From positions 1,054,001 to 1,118,000 of the forward strand of contig NZ_CALSFP010000001.1 in assembly GCF_943737015.1 (NCBI RefSeq): a stretch of DNA of 64,000 bases, written 5' to 3'. The notes beneath the pieces were generated by a model. It had not been told where the DNA came from. It saw only the letters and a program-made list of their open reading frames with translations, and made no database searches. This DNA is from Staphylococcus sp. Marseille-Q5304 (GTDB lineage Bacteria; Bacillota; Bacilli; Staphylococcales; Staphylococcaceae). A program made the position numbers and the translations under genes. Below are positions 46,641-58,035 of the stretch, in pieces (position 1 is the first letter of the stretch; the number at the start of each line of letters is the position of its first letter).

Positions 46641-47360
46641 TTAGTCATTTAATTTTCTTAATGCAGATACAATTTCACGTTTAGAATCTTCCACTTCGTG
46701 AGATTGCTTGATAACTTTAGCTGGCGTACCTGCAACAACTGCGCCTGCTGGAACATCTTGCGTTACAATAGCACCCGCTGCAACGATGGCACCTTCACCA
46801 ACTGTTACACCTTCAAGTATTACTGCATTTGCTCCAATTAATACATTATCTTCAATAACAACAGGAGAGGCACTAGGGGGCTCAATCACACCAGCTAATA
46901 CTGCACCTGCGCCAACGTGTACATTTTTACCAGTTGTCGCACGACCGCCTAAAGCAGCGTTCATATCAACCATTGTACCTTCACCGACAACAGCACCAAT
47001 ATTAATTGTTGCGCCCATCATGACTACAGCACCATCTTCAATGATTGCTTGTTCGCGTATGAATGCGCCTGGCTCAATACGTGCATTTGTATTTGTTAAG
47101 TCTTTTAAAGGAATTGCTGAATTACGACGATCCATTTCGATTTCTAAATCTTCAATAACGTTTTGGTTTGACTCATAAAATGCTTTCCAATCATCTGATT
47201 CACAGAAAATAACTTTCGAGTTATCTCCACCAAATACTTTGAAGCTTTCTGGGAATTCAACGCTTTCAAAGTTCCCGTTTGCATAAACTTTAAGTGGTGT
47301 AGATTTTTTTGCATCACTAATATATTGAATAATTTCCTCTGCTGATAAATGTTGTACCAT
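46641..47360 (-). CDS. dapD: Tetrahydrodipicolinate N-acetyltransferase
   Basis: Acetylates tetrahydrodipicolinate in the acetyl branch of the DAP pathway (also called DapH). The 239-residue protein has an N-terminal alpha/beta part and a C-terminal left-handed beta-helix built from hexapeptide repeats (residues about 95-205: [60 protein letters not shown]). Homologues start MVQHL; the four-codon-longer GTG start lies on the AAGGAGTG ribosome-binding site, so ATG 47360 is chosen. It follows dapB by 23 bp. Confidence 0.95.
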   Translation of the reverse strand: MVQHLSAEEIIQYISDAKKSTPLKVYANGNFESVEFPESFKVFGGDNSKVIFCESDDWKAFYESNQNVIEDLEIEMDRRNSAIPLKDLTNTNARIEPGAFIREQAIIEDGAVVMMGATINIGAVVGEGTMVDMNAALGGRATTGKNVHVGAGAVLAGVIEPPSASPVVIEDNVLIGANAVILEGVTVGEGAIVAAGAIVTQDVPAGAVVAGTPAKVIKQSHEVEDSKREIVSALRKLND

Positions 47361-47383
47361 AAATTTAAACACTCCTTATTATT

Positions 47384-49981
<2,598 letters not shown>

Positions 49982-50031
49982 AGTTCTACACTCCATTTTC
50001 TATTATTTAATTTTGTTGAAATTAGGAAAAT

Positions 50032-51234
50032 TCAGATTTCGAAAGCTTGATATAAAGCACTGACAGCACGTTTACCATTGTCAGCATCAATTACACACGA
50101 AATACTTATCTCTGAAGTTGTTGTTTGGTAAAACTCAATATCGTTTTCAATCAATGTGATAAATGCTTTTGATGCAACACCTGACATATCACGCATGCCT
50201 GAACCTATTAATGAAATTTTTACATAATCTTCGTTAATTTTGAAATCTAAAGCGTTAAATTGTTCAGTTAATGATTCTAAAATTTTTGTTAATTGAATAG
50301 CATCTGTATCTTTAAATGTGAATGACATTTGCAGACCTTCTAAATTAACAATTTGCGAAATCATGTCGACGTTGACGGCGCCTTCTTCTAATTTATTAAA
50401 TAATGCTGTTAATAAGCGATCATCTGGTAGGGGATAACTAATCGTAACATGCATCATATGTGTATCTAATGCAACCCCTGTAACGGCTTTCTTTTCTAAT
50501 AATTCTGTTTGAGACATAATCCATGTTCCTTTCACATTTGATAAAGTTCTGCCTAAATATAGCGGTATATTATAATTATGAGCGAGTTCGACGCTTCGTG
50601 TTTCTAAAACACCTGCACCTAAAGCACTCATTTCCATCATTTCTTCATAAGATACGTATTCAAGTCGTTTCGCATCCTTATAAACACGAGGGTCTGTAGC
50701 ATAAACACCATCAACATCAGTGTAAATTTCACAAGGTGTATTATTACTCGCTGCTAAAGCTACTGCTGTTGTATCTGAACCACCACGTCCAAGCGTTGTA
50801 ATTTCCATATCTTCGTTAACACCTTGAAATCCTGCAATAACCAATACATCATTGTCCTCAAAAGCTTGATTAAATGTTTCAGGATTTATTTCTGCAATTC
50901 TACTCTTTAAATGATGTCCAACAGTTTTGATACCAGCTTGATATCCGGTCATTGCTCTTGCATTAACGCCGATATCATTTAATACCATCGACATATATGA
51001 AACTGTTTGTTGTTCTCCAGTCGTTAAAAGTAATGCAAGTTCTTGTTCCTTAGGTTGAGTCGTTAATGAAGAAACATTGTCCATAAGTTGATCGGTCGTT
51101 TTACCCATCGCACTTACAACGACAATGAGTTGCTCGCCATTTTCGACCCTTTGTTTTAACATACCAGCGATATTTTTAATTTTTATAAAATCACTTACAG
51201 ATGATCCACCAAATTTCAAAACACTTCTTTCCAA
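50032..51234 (-). CDS. lysC: Aspartate kinase
   Basis: Phosphorylates aspartate, first step of the lysine/threonine/methionine pathways and first gene of this operon. The 400-residue protein has VLKFGGSSVSD, TTGEQQTVSYMSM, the GRGGSDTTAVALA segment, DVDGVYATDPRV, and two C-terminal ACT domains (about 260-400, VDMISQIVNLEG and VKISLIGSGMRDMSG) for feedback control. The start is TTG, 8 bases after GAGGAGG; the ATG that lies between them is followed directly by TAA. A lysine riboswitch lies upstream, so both RNA-level and allosteric lysine control are expected. Confidence 0.96.
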   Translation of the reverse strand: MERSVLKFGGSSVSDFIKIKNIAGMLKQRVENGEQLIVVVSAMGKTTDQLMDNVSSLTTQPKEQELALLLTTGEQQTVSYMSMVLNDIGVNARAMTGYQAGIKTVGHHLKSRIAEINPETFNQAFEDNDVLVIAGFQGVNEDMEITTLGRGGSDTTAVALAASNNTPCEIYTDVDGVYATDPRVYKDAKRLEYVSYEEMMEMSALGAGVLETRSVELAHNYNIPLYLGRTLSNVKGTWIMSQTELLEKKAVTGVALDTHMMHVTISYPLPDDRLLTALFNKLEEGAVNVDMISQIVNLEGLQMSFTFKDTDAIQLTKILESLTEQFNALDFKINEDYVKISLIGSGMRDMSGVASKAFITLIENDIEFYQTTTSEISISCVIDADNGKRAVSALYQAFEI

Positions 51235-51279
51235 TTACATATCCTCCTCATATCAGTAGGGGAGAATCACAATAATATA

Positions 51280-51313
51280 AAAAAAGAACATGTTCGGAAT
51301 GCGAACCTGTTCT
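51280..51313 (-). terminator. Riboswitch-controlled terminator ahead of lysC
   Basis: On the minus strand AGAACAGGTTCG pairs with CGAACATGTTCT (loop CATTC) and is followed by seven T residues. It stands between the lysine aptamer and the lysC ribosome-binding site, the place of an expression-platform terminator. Confidence 0.9.
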
Positions 51314-51328
51314 AAAATTTATATACAA

Positions 51329-51501
51329 GTGATGCACTCCATTATTTAACAATAATGACAGACTCTCAGCTCTTAACCATAAAGTCCAACATGTTATAAA
51401 CTGCTATTATAACTGTTTCGGCATCTCACCCTTTCAAAATTAGCTGCTAGCAGGCAGATACTTCTAAAATTTACTCATGATTGATGCGCCTCATCAATAA
51501 T
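51329..51501 (-). promoter_or_regulatory. Lysine riboswitch (L box)
   Basis: Minus-strand aptamer of about 170 nt. P1 can form between TGATG (near 51498) and CATCA (near 51330). Conserved elements in order are GATGAGGCGCATCA, AGTAAATT, AAGTATCTGCC, GAAAGGGTGAGATGCCGAA and GCTGAGAGTCTGTC, ending GGAGTGCATCAC. A terminator lies between it and lysC. When lysine is bound, termination is favoured and the whole lysC-lysA operon is turned down. Confidence 0.9.
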
Positions 51502-51526
51502 TATTTAATTGTTATTTATGGTACTT

Positions 51527-51555
51527 ATTATACATACAGGCTATAGTACTGTAAA
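51527..51555 (-). promoter_or_regulatory. Sigma-A promoter of the lysine operon
   Basis: Minus strand TTTACA (51555-51550), 17-base spacer, TATAAT (51532-51527). Transcription would start near 51520, about 20 nt ahead of the riboswitch. The remaining gap to the aldo/keto reductase gene (51556-51721) is AT-rich and shows nothing else. Confidence 0.8.
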
Positions 51556-51721
51556 CTGATTTGAGCAAATTTTTTAAATAAACTGAAAAATTTGTGATTT
51601 AAAGTATGAAAGTGCTCAAAAGGTATATATTGTATATGCGGATCAATGGATTTGCTTTTAATCCATGCGAAAAAAGTGGGGGAAGTACTTATAAAAACAT
51701 GATTTTCGTATCATTTAGTAA

Positions 51722-51762
51722 ATAAAAAGACAATTTCTATACATTTAAATAGAAATTGCCTT
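51722..51762 (-). terminator. Terminator of the aldo/keto reductase gene
   Basis: Minus strand GGCAATTTCTA / TAGAAATTGTC hairpin followed by TTTTTATT, about 40 bp after the stop codon. Confidence 0.87.
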
Positions 51763-51803
51763 TAAATTGGTCAAGTAACTTTATTTCCAATACTGAAAGA
51801 GAT

Positions 51804-52634
51804 TTAAAATTCTTCGTAAGTAGCAGGGTCTTGACCTTTTCGTCGACCATCAGCTTTCGTTAATTGATCAATTTGAGCTAAATCCTCATCATTTAAATAG
51901 AAATCAAATAGGTTTTTATTTTCCAATTGTCTTGAAATAGACGTCGCCTTAGGAATAGGAACAACACCATTTTGAATATGCCATTTTAAAATAATTTGCG
52001 GAACAGATTTATTATACTTTTCAGCAATCGTGACTATTGTTTGGTCATGCATAACATCCGAAGCACGACCAAGCGGGCTCCATGCTTGTGTAATAATACC
52101 TTTATCATTATGGTATTGAATCATTTCTTTTTGATTAAAGTAAGGATGTAATTCAATTTGGTTTACAACAGGTAACACACCAGTTTCTTTTTCTAACCTT
52201 TCAATATGCTCTGGAAGGAAATTACATACACCAATAGATTTTATTAAACCTGCTTTTTGAGCTGCAATCATCGCTTTCCATGCTTCTACATATTTTCCTT
52301 GCTTAGGATTTGGCCAGTGAATTAAGTATAAGTCAATATATTCAACATTCAGACGGTATATAGATTCTTGAATCGCAGTGAGCGCTTCATCATAACTCTG
52401 ATAACGACCAGGAAGTTTAGAAGTAACAATAATTTCATCTCTTGAAACGTGACTATTTGCGATAGCACGTCCAACCGTACCTTCATTTTCATAATTATAA
52501 GCAGTGTCTAATACAGAATAACCATTCTTTAATGCATTGCTAATTGCGTGCATTCCATGTGTCCCATTTAACTTATATGTACCGAAACCAATTTGTGGCA
52601 TTACTTGTCCATCATGCATAAAATAATTTTCCAT
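51804..52634 (-). CDS. Aldo/keto reductase
   Basis: A 276-residue NADPH-dependent oxidoreductase of the AKR superfamily (AKR5-like, 2,5-diketo-D-gluconate reductase type). The catalytic tetrad is visible: Asp and Tyr in LDTAYNYENE, Lys in VTSKLPGRY and His in LYLIHWPNPKQGK. The cofactor loop IPKATSISRQLENKN is near the C-terminus. The natural substrate is unknown. AGGAGG precedes the ATG. It is a single gene between the lysine operon and the ABC-F gene. Confidence 0.92.
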   Translation of the reverse strand: MENYFMHDGQVMPQIGFGTYKLNGTHGMHAISNALKNGYSVLDTAYNYENEGTVGRAIANSHVSRDEIIVTSKLPGRYQSYDEALTAIQESIYRLNVEYIDLYLIHWPNPKQGKYVEAWKAMIAAQKAGLIKSIGVCNFLPEHIERLEKETGVLPVVNQIELHPYFNQKEMIQYHNDKGIITQAWSPLGRASDVMHDQTIVTIAEKYNKSVPQIILKWHIQNGVVPIPKATSISRQLENKNLFDFYLNDEDLAQIDQLTKADGRRKGQDPATYEEF

Positions 52635-52735
52635 TACTACATTCCTCCTATTTCAATTCAATACTTATTATAAAAAGTCATCTAATTAAATTCAAAATAT
52701 TAAGCACTGTCACAAAAGCATTCGTATAAAAAAGT

Positions 52736-52775
52736 GGGGCAGAAACCTCGCTTTTAGCTGTAGGTTTCTACCCCA
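52736..52775. repeat. GGGGCAGAAACCT hairpin repeat downstream of the ABC-F gene
   Basis: GGGGCAGAAACCT pairs with AGGTTTCTACCCC around a 13-base loop. This is the staphylococcal GTGGGGCAGAA-type intergenic repeat, related to those at 35557 and 46534. On the minus strand it is followed by CACTTTTTT and can terminate the ABC-F gene. Confidence 0.83.
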
Positions 52776-52813
52776 AAATTTAAATATATGTGTTATAAAA
52801 TTATGATGTAAAT

Positions 52814-54427
52814 TTAAGCATTTGCTTGTGTTAACACACCAGTTTCTTTTAAGTACTCTTCATAAGAAATTTCTTTAGATAATGTACCTTCTGGATTTAG
52901 ATCAATGACACGATTTGCGATTGTATTGATAAATTCGAAGTCATATGAAGTGAAGATAATTGAACCTTTAAATGCTTTCAAACCATCATTTACTGCAGTA
53001 ATACTTTCTAGGTCTAAATGGTTTGTTGGTTCATCTAGTAATAGGACATTTGCACTAGATAACATCATTTTACTTAACATACAACGCACTTTCTCGCCAC
53101 CTGATAAGACGCTAGCTTTTTTCTTAACTTCTTCGCCACTAAATAACATACGTCCTAAGAAACCACGTAGGAATGTTTCTGTTTGTTCATCTTCAGGAGC
53201 ATATTGACGTAACCAGTCAACTAAGTTCATATCAACGCCTTCAAAGTATTCTGAGTTATCTTTCGGTAAATAACTTCTTGAAGTTGTCACACCCCATCTT
53301 ACTGTTCCTTCATCTGGTTCCATTTCACCAGCTAAAATTTTCAATAGAGTTGTTTTAGCAATTTCACTATCTCCTACAAGTACAGCTTTATCGTTAGGGA
53401 ACATAGTGAATGAAATGTTATCTAATACTTTTTCGCCGTCGACTGTTTTAGAAACATTTTCAACGAATAGTAAATCATTACCAATTTCTCTTTCAGGCGT
53501 AAAGTTTACAAATGGGTAACGACGTGAAGAAGGCTGGATGTCATCTAATTCAATTTTTTCTAATTGTTTTTTACGACTTGTTGCTTGTTTAGATTTTGAC
53601 GCATTCGCTGAGAAACGTGCAACGAAATCTTGCAATTCTTTAATCTTTTCTTCTTTTTTCTTGTTTTGCTCTTGCGCCATTTTCATTGCTAATTGACTTG
53701 ATTGATACCAGAAATCATAGTTACCAACGTAAATTTTAATTTTACCATAGTCTAAATCAGCTATATGCGTACACACATTATTTAAGAAGTGTCTATCATG
53801 TGAGACAACAATTACAGTATTTTCAAAATTAATAAGGAAATCTTCTAACCAGCTAATTGCAGGAATATCCAAACCATTGGTAGGCTCGTCGAGTAGTAAT
53901 ACATCTGGATCACCGAATAGACTTTGAGCTAATAATACTTTCACTTTTTGGTTGTTTTCTAGTTCAGACATTGTTTTATCTTGAAGATCAGCACTAATAC
54001 CTAATCCTGAAAGTAATGAACCAGCATCAGCTTCAGCATTCCAACCGTTCATTTCGGCAAATTCACCTTCAAGTTCAGCAGCTTTGATACCATCTTCATC
54101 ACTAAAATCAGGTTTCATATAAATTTCATCTTTTTCTTTCATTACCTTAAATAAACGTTCATGACCTTTAATAACTACATCAATCACGCGTTCATCTTCA
54201 TAAGCAAAGTGATCCTGTTTTAAGATAGCCATACGTTGATCTTTACCTAACGAAACGTGACCAGTTTGGGCATCAATTTCTCCAGATAATATCTTTAAGA
54301 ATGTTGATTTCCCAGCACCATTCGCACCTATAAGGCCGTAGCAATTGCCATCAGTAAATTTTATATTTACATCTTCGAATAATTTACGATCACCAAATCG
54401 TAAACTTACATCAGTAACTTGTAACAT
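52814..54427 (-). CDS. ABC-F ATPase (YkpA/YbiT-like) with one degenerate ATP site
   Basis: A 537-residue soluble ABC-F protein with two ABC domains and a central linker, of the ribosome-associated class; no membrane segment. NBD1 has Walker A GANGAGKST (34-42), a degenerate signature SELENNQKVK (154-163), Walker B LLLDEP and switch SHDRH. The charged P-site-tRNA-interaction linker runs about 240-300. NBD2 has Walker A GDSEIAKTT (352-360; Ala in place of the last Gly), an intact LSGGEK signature (441-446), LLLDEPTNHLD, and TSYDF where the switch His is expected. The site formed by NBD2 Walker A and NBD1 signature is thus altered throughout. No evidence of antibiotic-specific subtype. Confidence 0.9.
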   Translation of the reverse strand: MLQVTDVSLRFGDRKLFEDVNIKFTDGNCYGLIGANGAGKSTFLKILSGEIDAQTGHVSLGKDQRMAILKQDHFAYEDERVIDVVIKGHERLFKVMKEKDEIYMKPDFSDEDGIKAAELEGEFAEMNGWNAEADAGSLLSGLGISADLQDKTMSELENNQKVKVLLAQSLFGDPDVLLLDEPTNGLDIPAISWLEDFLINFENTVIVVSHDRHFLNNVCTHIADLDYGKIKIYVGNYDFWYQSSQLAMKMAQEQNKKKEEKIKELQDFVARFSANASKSKQATSRKKQLEKIELDDIQPSSRRYPFVNFTPEREIGNDLLFVENVSKTVDGEKVLDNISFTMFPNDKAVLVGDSEIAKTTLLKILAGEMEPDEGTVRWGVTTSRSYLPKDNSEYFEGVDMNLVDWLRQYAPEDEQTETFLRGFLGRMLFSGEEVKKKASVLSGGEKVRCMLSKMMLSSANVLLLDEPTNHLDLESITAVNDGLKAFKGSIIFTSYDFEFINTIANRVIDLNPEGTLSKEISYEEYLKETGVLTQANA

Positions 54428-54568
54428 GCATTTTCTCCTTTTCCGTTATTCTAACGGTCAAATTATAACACACTTACTTAGCTCTTTCGACCAAAGTTAA
54501 AGTAGTCAATGCCATAAAACAATTTGCATGTTATAATAGGAAGAAACTAATGTGCGAAGGAGAACAAT

Positions 54569-55468
54569 ATGGCTCAAGATGAAAAAGATATTGTAGGTTC
54601 TATAGAATTTCTACAAGTAATGGGTGTAGAAGGGTCCACATACAAATTAAAGGGACCAAATGGAGAAGACGTAAAACTCAATAAATCAGAAATTAATGAA
54701 GAAGACGATTTAGAAATAGGAGAAGAGTATAGCTTTTTCATTTATCCAAACCGTTCAGGTGATTTGTTTGCCACACAAAATATGCCTGATATTACAACAA
54801 ACAAATATGATTTCGTTAAAGTATTGAAAACAGATCGAGACGGCGCTCATGTAGATGTAGGTTTACCGAGAGAGGTATTAATCCCATGGGAAGACTTACC
54901 TAAAGTAAAAGAAATTTGGCCAACTCAAGGCGATGAACTACTTGTCACACTGCGTATAGACAGAGAAAGAAATATGTTTGCACGACTTGCAACTGAAACA
55001 ATTGTTGAGCAAATGTTCACGCCAGTTGACAATGACGAAATGCACAATCAGGTTATTGAAGCTCGTCCTTATAGATTATTAAGAGTAGGTAGCTTCCTTC
55101 TATCTAAAGATGGTTACAAAATCTTTGTTCATGAATCAGAAAGAAAAGAAGAACCACGCTTAGGTGAAAATGTCTCAGTACGTATAATCGGTTACAACGA
55201 AAAGGGTGAACTTAATGGTTCTTTTTTACCACTAGCACATGAGCGATTGGATGAAGATGGTCAGCACATATTTGATTTACTTGTCGAATATGACGGAGAA
55301 TTACCTTTTTGGGATAAATCCAGTCCTGAAGCTATTAAAGAAGTGTTTAATATGAGCAAGGGTGCCTTTAAACGTGCAATCGGTCATCTATACAAACATA
55401 AAATTATCAATATCGAAACAGGTAAGATTACGCTAACTAAAAAGGGTTGGAGTAGAATAGAAGAGTAA
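54569..55468 (+). CDS. cvfB: Conserved virulence factor B (S1-like RNA-binding protein)
   Basis: A 299-residue orthologue of S. aureus CvfB, an RNA-binding regulator of virulence genes. It consists of several S1-like OB domains (about 1-65, 70-135, 145-215) and a C-terminal winged-helix domain (about 230-299, FNMSKGAFKRAIGHLYKHK). Signature stretches are VDVGLPREVLIPWEDLPK and FLPLAHERLDEDG. GAAGGAG precedes the ATG. It is monocistronic, divergent from the ABC-F gene. Confidence 0.94.
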   Translation: MAQDEKDIVGSIEFLQVMGVEGSTYKLKGPNGEDVKLNKSEINEEDDLEIGEEYSFFIYPNRSGDLFATQNMPDITTNKYDFVKVLKTDRDGAHVDVGLPREVLIPWEDLPKVKEIWPTQGDELLVTLRIDRERNMFARLATETIVEQMFTPVDNDEMHNQVIEARPYRLLRVGSFLLSKDGYKIFVHESERKEEPRLGENVSVRIIGYNEKGELNGSFLPLAHERLDEDGQHIFDLLVEYDGELPFWDKSSPEAIKEVFNMSKGAFKRAIGHLYKHKIINIETGKITLTKKGWSRIEE

Positions 55469-55537
55469 TCTATCTTAGTAATTATTTAGTAGAAAATAAC
55501 TTCACATGATTTAAGTTGAAACATAAATATTAGCATT

Positions 55538-55578
55538 AAGTCCATCAATGGTTAAAAACTTTTGGTGGACTTATTTTT
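55538..55578 (+). terminator. Terminator after cvfB
   Basis: Imperfect stem AAGTCCATCA / TGGTGGACTT with T6 tail. Confidence 0.8.
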
Positions 55579-55793
55579 TATACCAATATTCATATTTTGA
55601 GTTTCTTCTATAATAAAGAAACAAATATACATCAATTTATATAATTTGATTTTAATGTTCAGTAACAATAAATAACAAATACATAAATCTAGTGAAATAC
55701 AGTCTCAACCTACAAATACCAACAAACATTAAAACAGTTATCTATTCAGTTGCTGGCCAAATAATAAGAAAAATATTTCGTTGGCAAGCTATC

Positions 55794-55850
55794 TTAACAA
55801 AATATTTACATTAAAGTCATTTGTAATTAATATACGATGTGTAGTATAAG
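55794..55850 (+). promoter_or_regulatory. PhoP-box-like hexamers and promoter of pstS
   Basis: Four hexamers spaced exactly 11 bp start to start: TTAACA (55794), TTTACA (55805), GTCATT (55816, poor) and TTAATA (55827), then a -10-like TATAAG at 55845-55850 and no good -35. This is the phased TT(A/T/C)ACA arrangement bound by PhoP dimers at phosphate-starvation promoters. The rest of the gap 55579-55793 has no ORF. Confidence 0.65.
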
Positions 55851-55907
55851 GGTTGTAAGAAATACATATAACTTTTTGGGTTATTTATTTATTAGGAGGA
55901 TGTTTCA

Positions 55908-56900
55908 ATGAAAAAATGGCAATTATTTGGTACTACAGTAGTTGGTGCTTCACTTTTATTAGGAGCTTGCGGAGGTAACGGTGGCTCTGATTCAGGTTCA
56001 GGAGAAGGTAAAGACGTTAAAGGAGAAGTTAAAGGCGATGGGTCATCAACAGTAGGTCCAATCATTGAAAAATTAAACGAAAAATTCAACAAAAAATTTC
56101 CAAATGTAACTGTTTCAAATGCACAATCAGGTACTGGGGGCGGATTTGAAAAGTTCATTTCTGGAAGTACTGATTTTTCAAATGCATCTAGACCAATAAA
56201 AGATGACGAGAAGAAAAAATTAAAAGACAAAGGTATCGATTATAAAGAATACAAAATCGGCCAAGATGGTGTAACAGTTACTGTAAACAAAGATAATGAT
56301 TTCGTTAAAGAATTATCTAAAAAACAATTGAAAAAAATCTACTCTGGCGAAGCTAAAACTTGGAAAGATGTTAATTCTAAATGGCCAGACAAAGAAATCA
56401 AACCATTCTCACCTAACCAATCACATGGTACTTATGACTTCTTTAGTGAAGAAGTAATGGACAAAGGTGATATCAAAGCTGATAAGAACTCAGATACAAA
56501 CCAAATCGTATCTAACGTAGACAAAAACAAACAAGCTATCGGATACTTCGGTTATGACTACTACAAAGAAAACAAAGACAAATTAAAAGTAGTTAACATC
56601 AAAGACGAAAAAGGTAAACTTACAAAACCTTCAGAAAAAACTATCCAAAATGGTTCATACGTATTAAGTAGACCATTATTCATCTACGCTAACGAGAAGA
56701 AATTAAAAGATAACAAAGGTTTACAAGAATTCTTGAAATTCACATTAAAAGATAAAGGTAAATCAGCTGAAGATGTAGGTTTAGTTGCATTACCTAAAGA
56801 CAAATACACTAAACAACTTGATAAATTAAATAAATTTATCGACAAAAATAGTGATAGCAAAGACAGCAAAAAAGACGACAGCAAAAAAGAAGATAAGTAA
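55908..56900 (+). CDS. pstS: Phosphate-binding lipoprotein PstS
   Basis: Periplasm-equivalent phosphate receptor of the Pst ABC importer. The 330-residue precursor has a lipoprotein signal ending LLLGACGG (lipid-modified Cys at about 21), a Gly/Ser/Asp-rich spacer, then the phosphate-binding loops [10 protein letters not shown] and [13 protein letters not shown], and later [12 protein letters not shown]. The C-terminus is rich in Lys/Asp/Ser. AGGAGG precedes the ATG. It is separated from pstC by a structured 200-bp gap. Confidence 0.96.
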   Translation: MKKWQLFGTTVVGASLLLGACGGNGGSDSGSGEGKDVKGEVKGDGSSTVGPIIEKLNEKFNKKFPNVTVSNAQSGTGGGFEKFISGSTDFSNASRPIKDDEKKKLKDKGIDYKEYKIGQDGVTVTVNKDNDFVKELSKKQLKKIYSGEAKTWKDVNSKWPDKEIKPFSPNQSHGTYDFFSEEVMDKGDIKADKNSDTNQIVSNVDKNKQAIGYFGYDYYKENKDKLKVVNIKDEKGKLTKPSEKTIQNGSYVLSRPLFIYANEKKLKDNKGLQEFLKFTLKDKGKSAEDVGLVALPKDKYTKQLDKLNKFIDKNSDSKDSKKDDSKKEDK

Positions 56901-56917
56901 ACATAGCTTTATTTCTT

Positions 56918-57065
56918 AAAGGTTGGGAATTTGGAAGTGGGGGGCGAAAGTGACAGTTTTAAATGTCACTTTCCTCTACATTCCTTGTTCTGTAAGACTA
57001 ATGTATACAAGTGCTATCCATTTCGCTTGTATGCAATTAGTTAACAGAGACTCCCAACCTTTTTT
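56918..57065 (+). terminator. Three-way-junction RNA structure with terminal T-run between pstS and pstC
   Basis: Outer stem AAAGGTTGGGA (56918-56928) / TCCCAACCTTT (57052-57062) closes over two inner hairpins: GAAAGTGACA/TGTCACTTTC (56946-56973) and GTATACAAG/CTTGTATGC (57003-57034). TTTTT follows directly. It has the form of a large attenuating terminator that lets pstS mRNA exceed pstCAB-phoU mRNA. Confidence 0.75.
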
Positions 57066-57103
57066 AATAATTTGGGAGACAAATAAAGAAGGAAGGTATT
57101 GAA

Positions 57104-58033
57104 ATGGCGAATTCGCAACCATCAGTAGGTGAGATGATTAAAAAGAATAATGCTAAAAAGAAAGGCCTTAGTGATAAAATTGTACCTTTAATTTTAGGTA
57201 TCATCGCATTATTCTCAATATTAGCTACAATCGGTATTATTGTTACGTTATTGACAGAGACAATTACATTTTTCACACGCGTACCAATCACACAATTTCT
57301 ATTTAAAACACAATGGGATCCAGCAAGTTCAGAACCTAAATATGGTATATGGGCATTAATACTAGGTACTCTTAAAATCACATTTATTGCAACAATTGTT
57401 GCAGTACCTTTAGGTTTAGGTGCAGCACTTTACTTAAGTGAATATGCTTCAAGTCGTGCAAGAAGAATTATTAAACCTATTTTAGAAATATTATCTGGTA
57501 TTCCGACTATTGTATTTGGTTTCTTCGCAGTATCATTCGTAACTCCTATATTAAGAGCAATCTTCCCGTTCATTGATAGTTTAAACTCTATCAGTCCAGG
57601 GATTGTTGTAGGTATTATGATTATTCCATTAATTTCAAGTATGAGTGAGGATGCAATGTCATCTGTACCTGACAAAATGCGTGAAGGTGCACTTGGTTTA
57701 GGTGCTACAAAATTTGAAGTAGCAACAAAAGTTGTGTTACCAGCAGCAATTTCAGGTGTTATGGCATCAATTGTATTAGCGATTTCTCGTGCTATCGGTG
57801 AAACTATGATCGTATCGTTAGCAGCAGGTAGTTCACCAAAATTCGATTTAAGTCTTACTAATTCAATTCAAACTATGACAGGCTACATTGTAGAAATCGC
57901 ATCAGGTGATGCAACATTTGGATCAGACCAATATTACAGTATTTACGCTGTTGGGTTCACATTATTCTTATTCACATTAATCATGAACCTATTATCACAA
58001 TGGATTACGAAACGCTTTAGAGAGGAGTATTAA
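57104..58033 (+). CDS. pstC: Phosphate ABC transporter permease PstC
   Basis: A 309-residue integral membrane protein with about six membrane segments, one subunit of the permease pair. The EAA-type loop contacting PstB is visible as VPDKMREGALGLGATKFEVATKVVLPAAISGV-type sequence (residues about 185-216). AGGAAGG lies before the ATG. pstA follows after 2 bp. Confidence 0.95.
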   Translation: MANSQPSVGEMIKKNNAKKKGLSDKIVPLILGIIALFSILATIGIIVTLLTETITFFTRVPITQFLFKTQWDPASSEPKYGIWALILGTLKITFIATIVAVPLGLGAALYLSEYASSRARRIIKPILEILSGIPTIVFGFFAVSFVTPILRAIFPFIDSLNSISPGIVVGIMIIPLISSMSEDAMSSVPDKMREGALGLGATKFEVATKVVLPAAISGVMASIVLAISRAIGETMIVSLAAGSSPKFDLSLTNSIQTMTGYIVEIASGDATFGSDQYYSIYAVGFTLFLFTLIMNLLSQWITKRFREEY

Positions 58034-58035
58034 TT

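Noticed and set aside
46708..47178. Open frame of 156 codons on the plus strand
   Set aside because: Antisense shadow of dapD; the hexapeptide-repeat coding gives a repetitive Ala/Pro/Thr-rich mirror frame.
51280..51540. Leader of lysC considered as a T box
   Set aside because: No TGGNACCGCG-type T-box bulge; conserved GAAAGG...GCCGAA and the P1 pairing fit a lysine riboswitch.
55892..56230. Open frame of 112 codons opposite the pstS start
   Set aside because: Shadow of the pstS signal and Gly/Ser-rich region; pstS has a lipobox, a ribosome-binding site and conserved loops.
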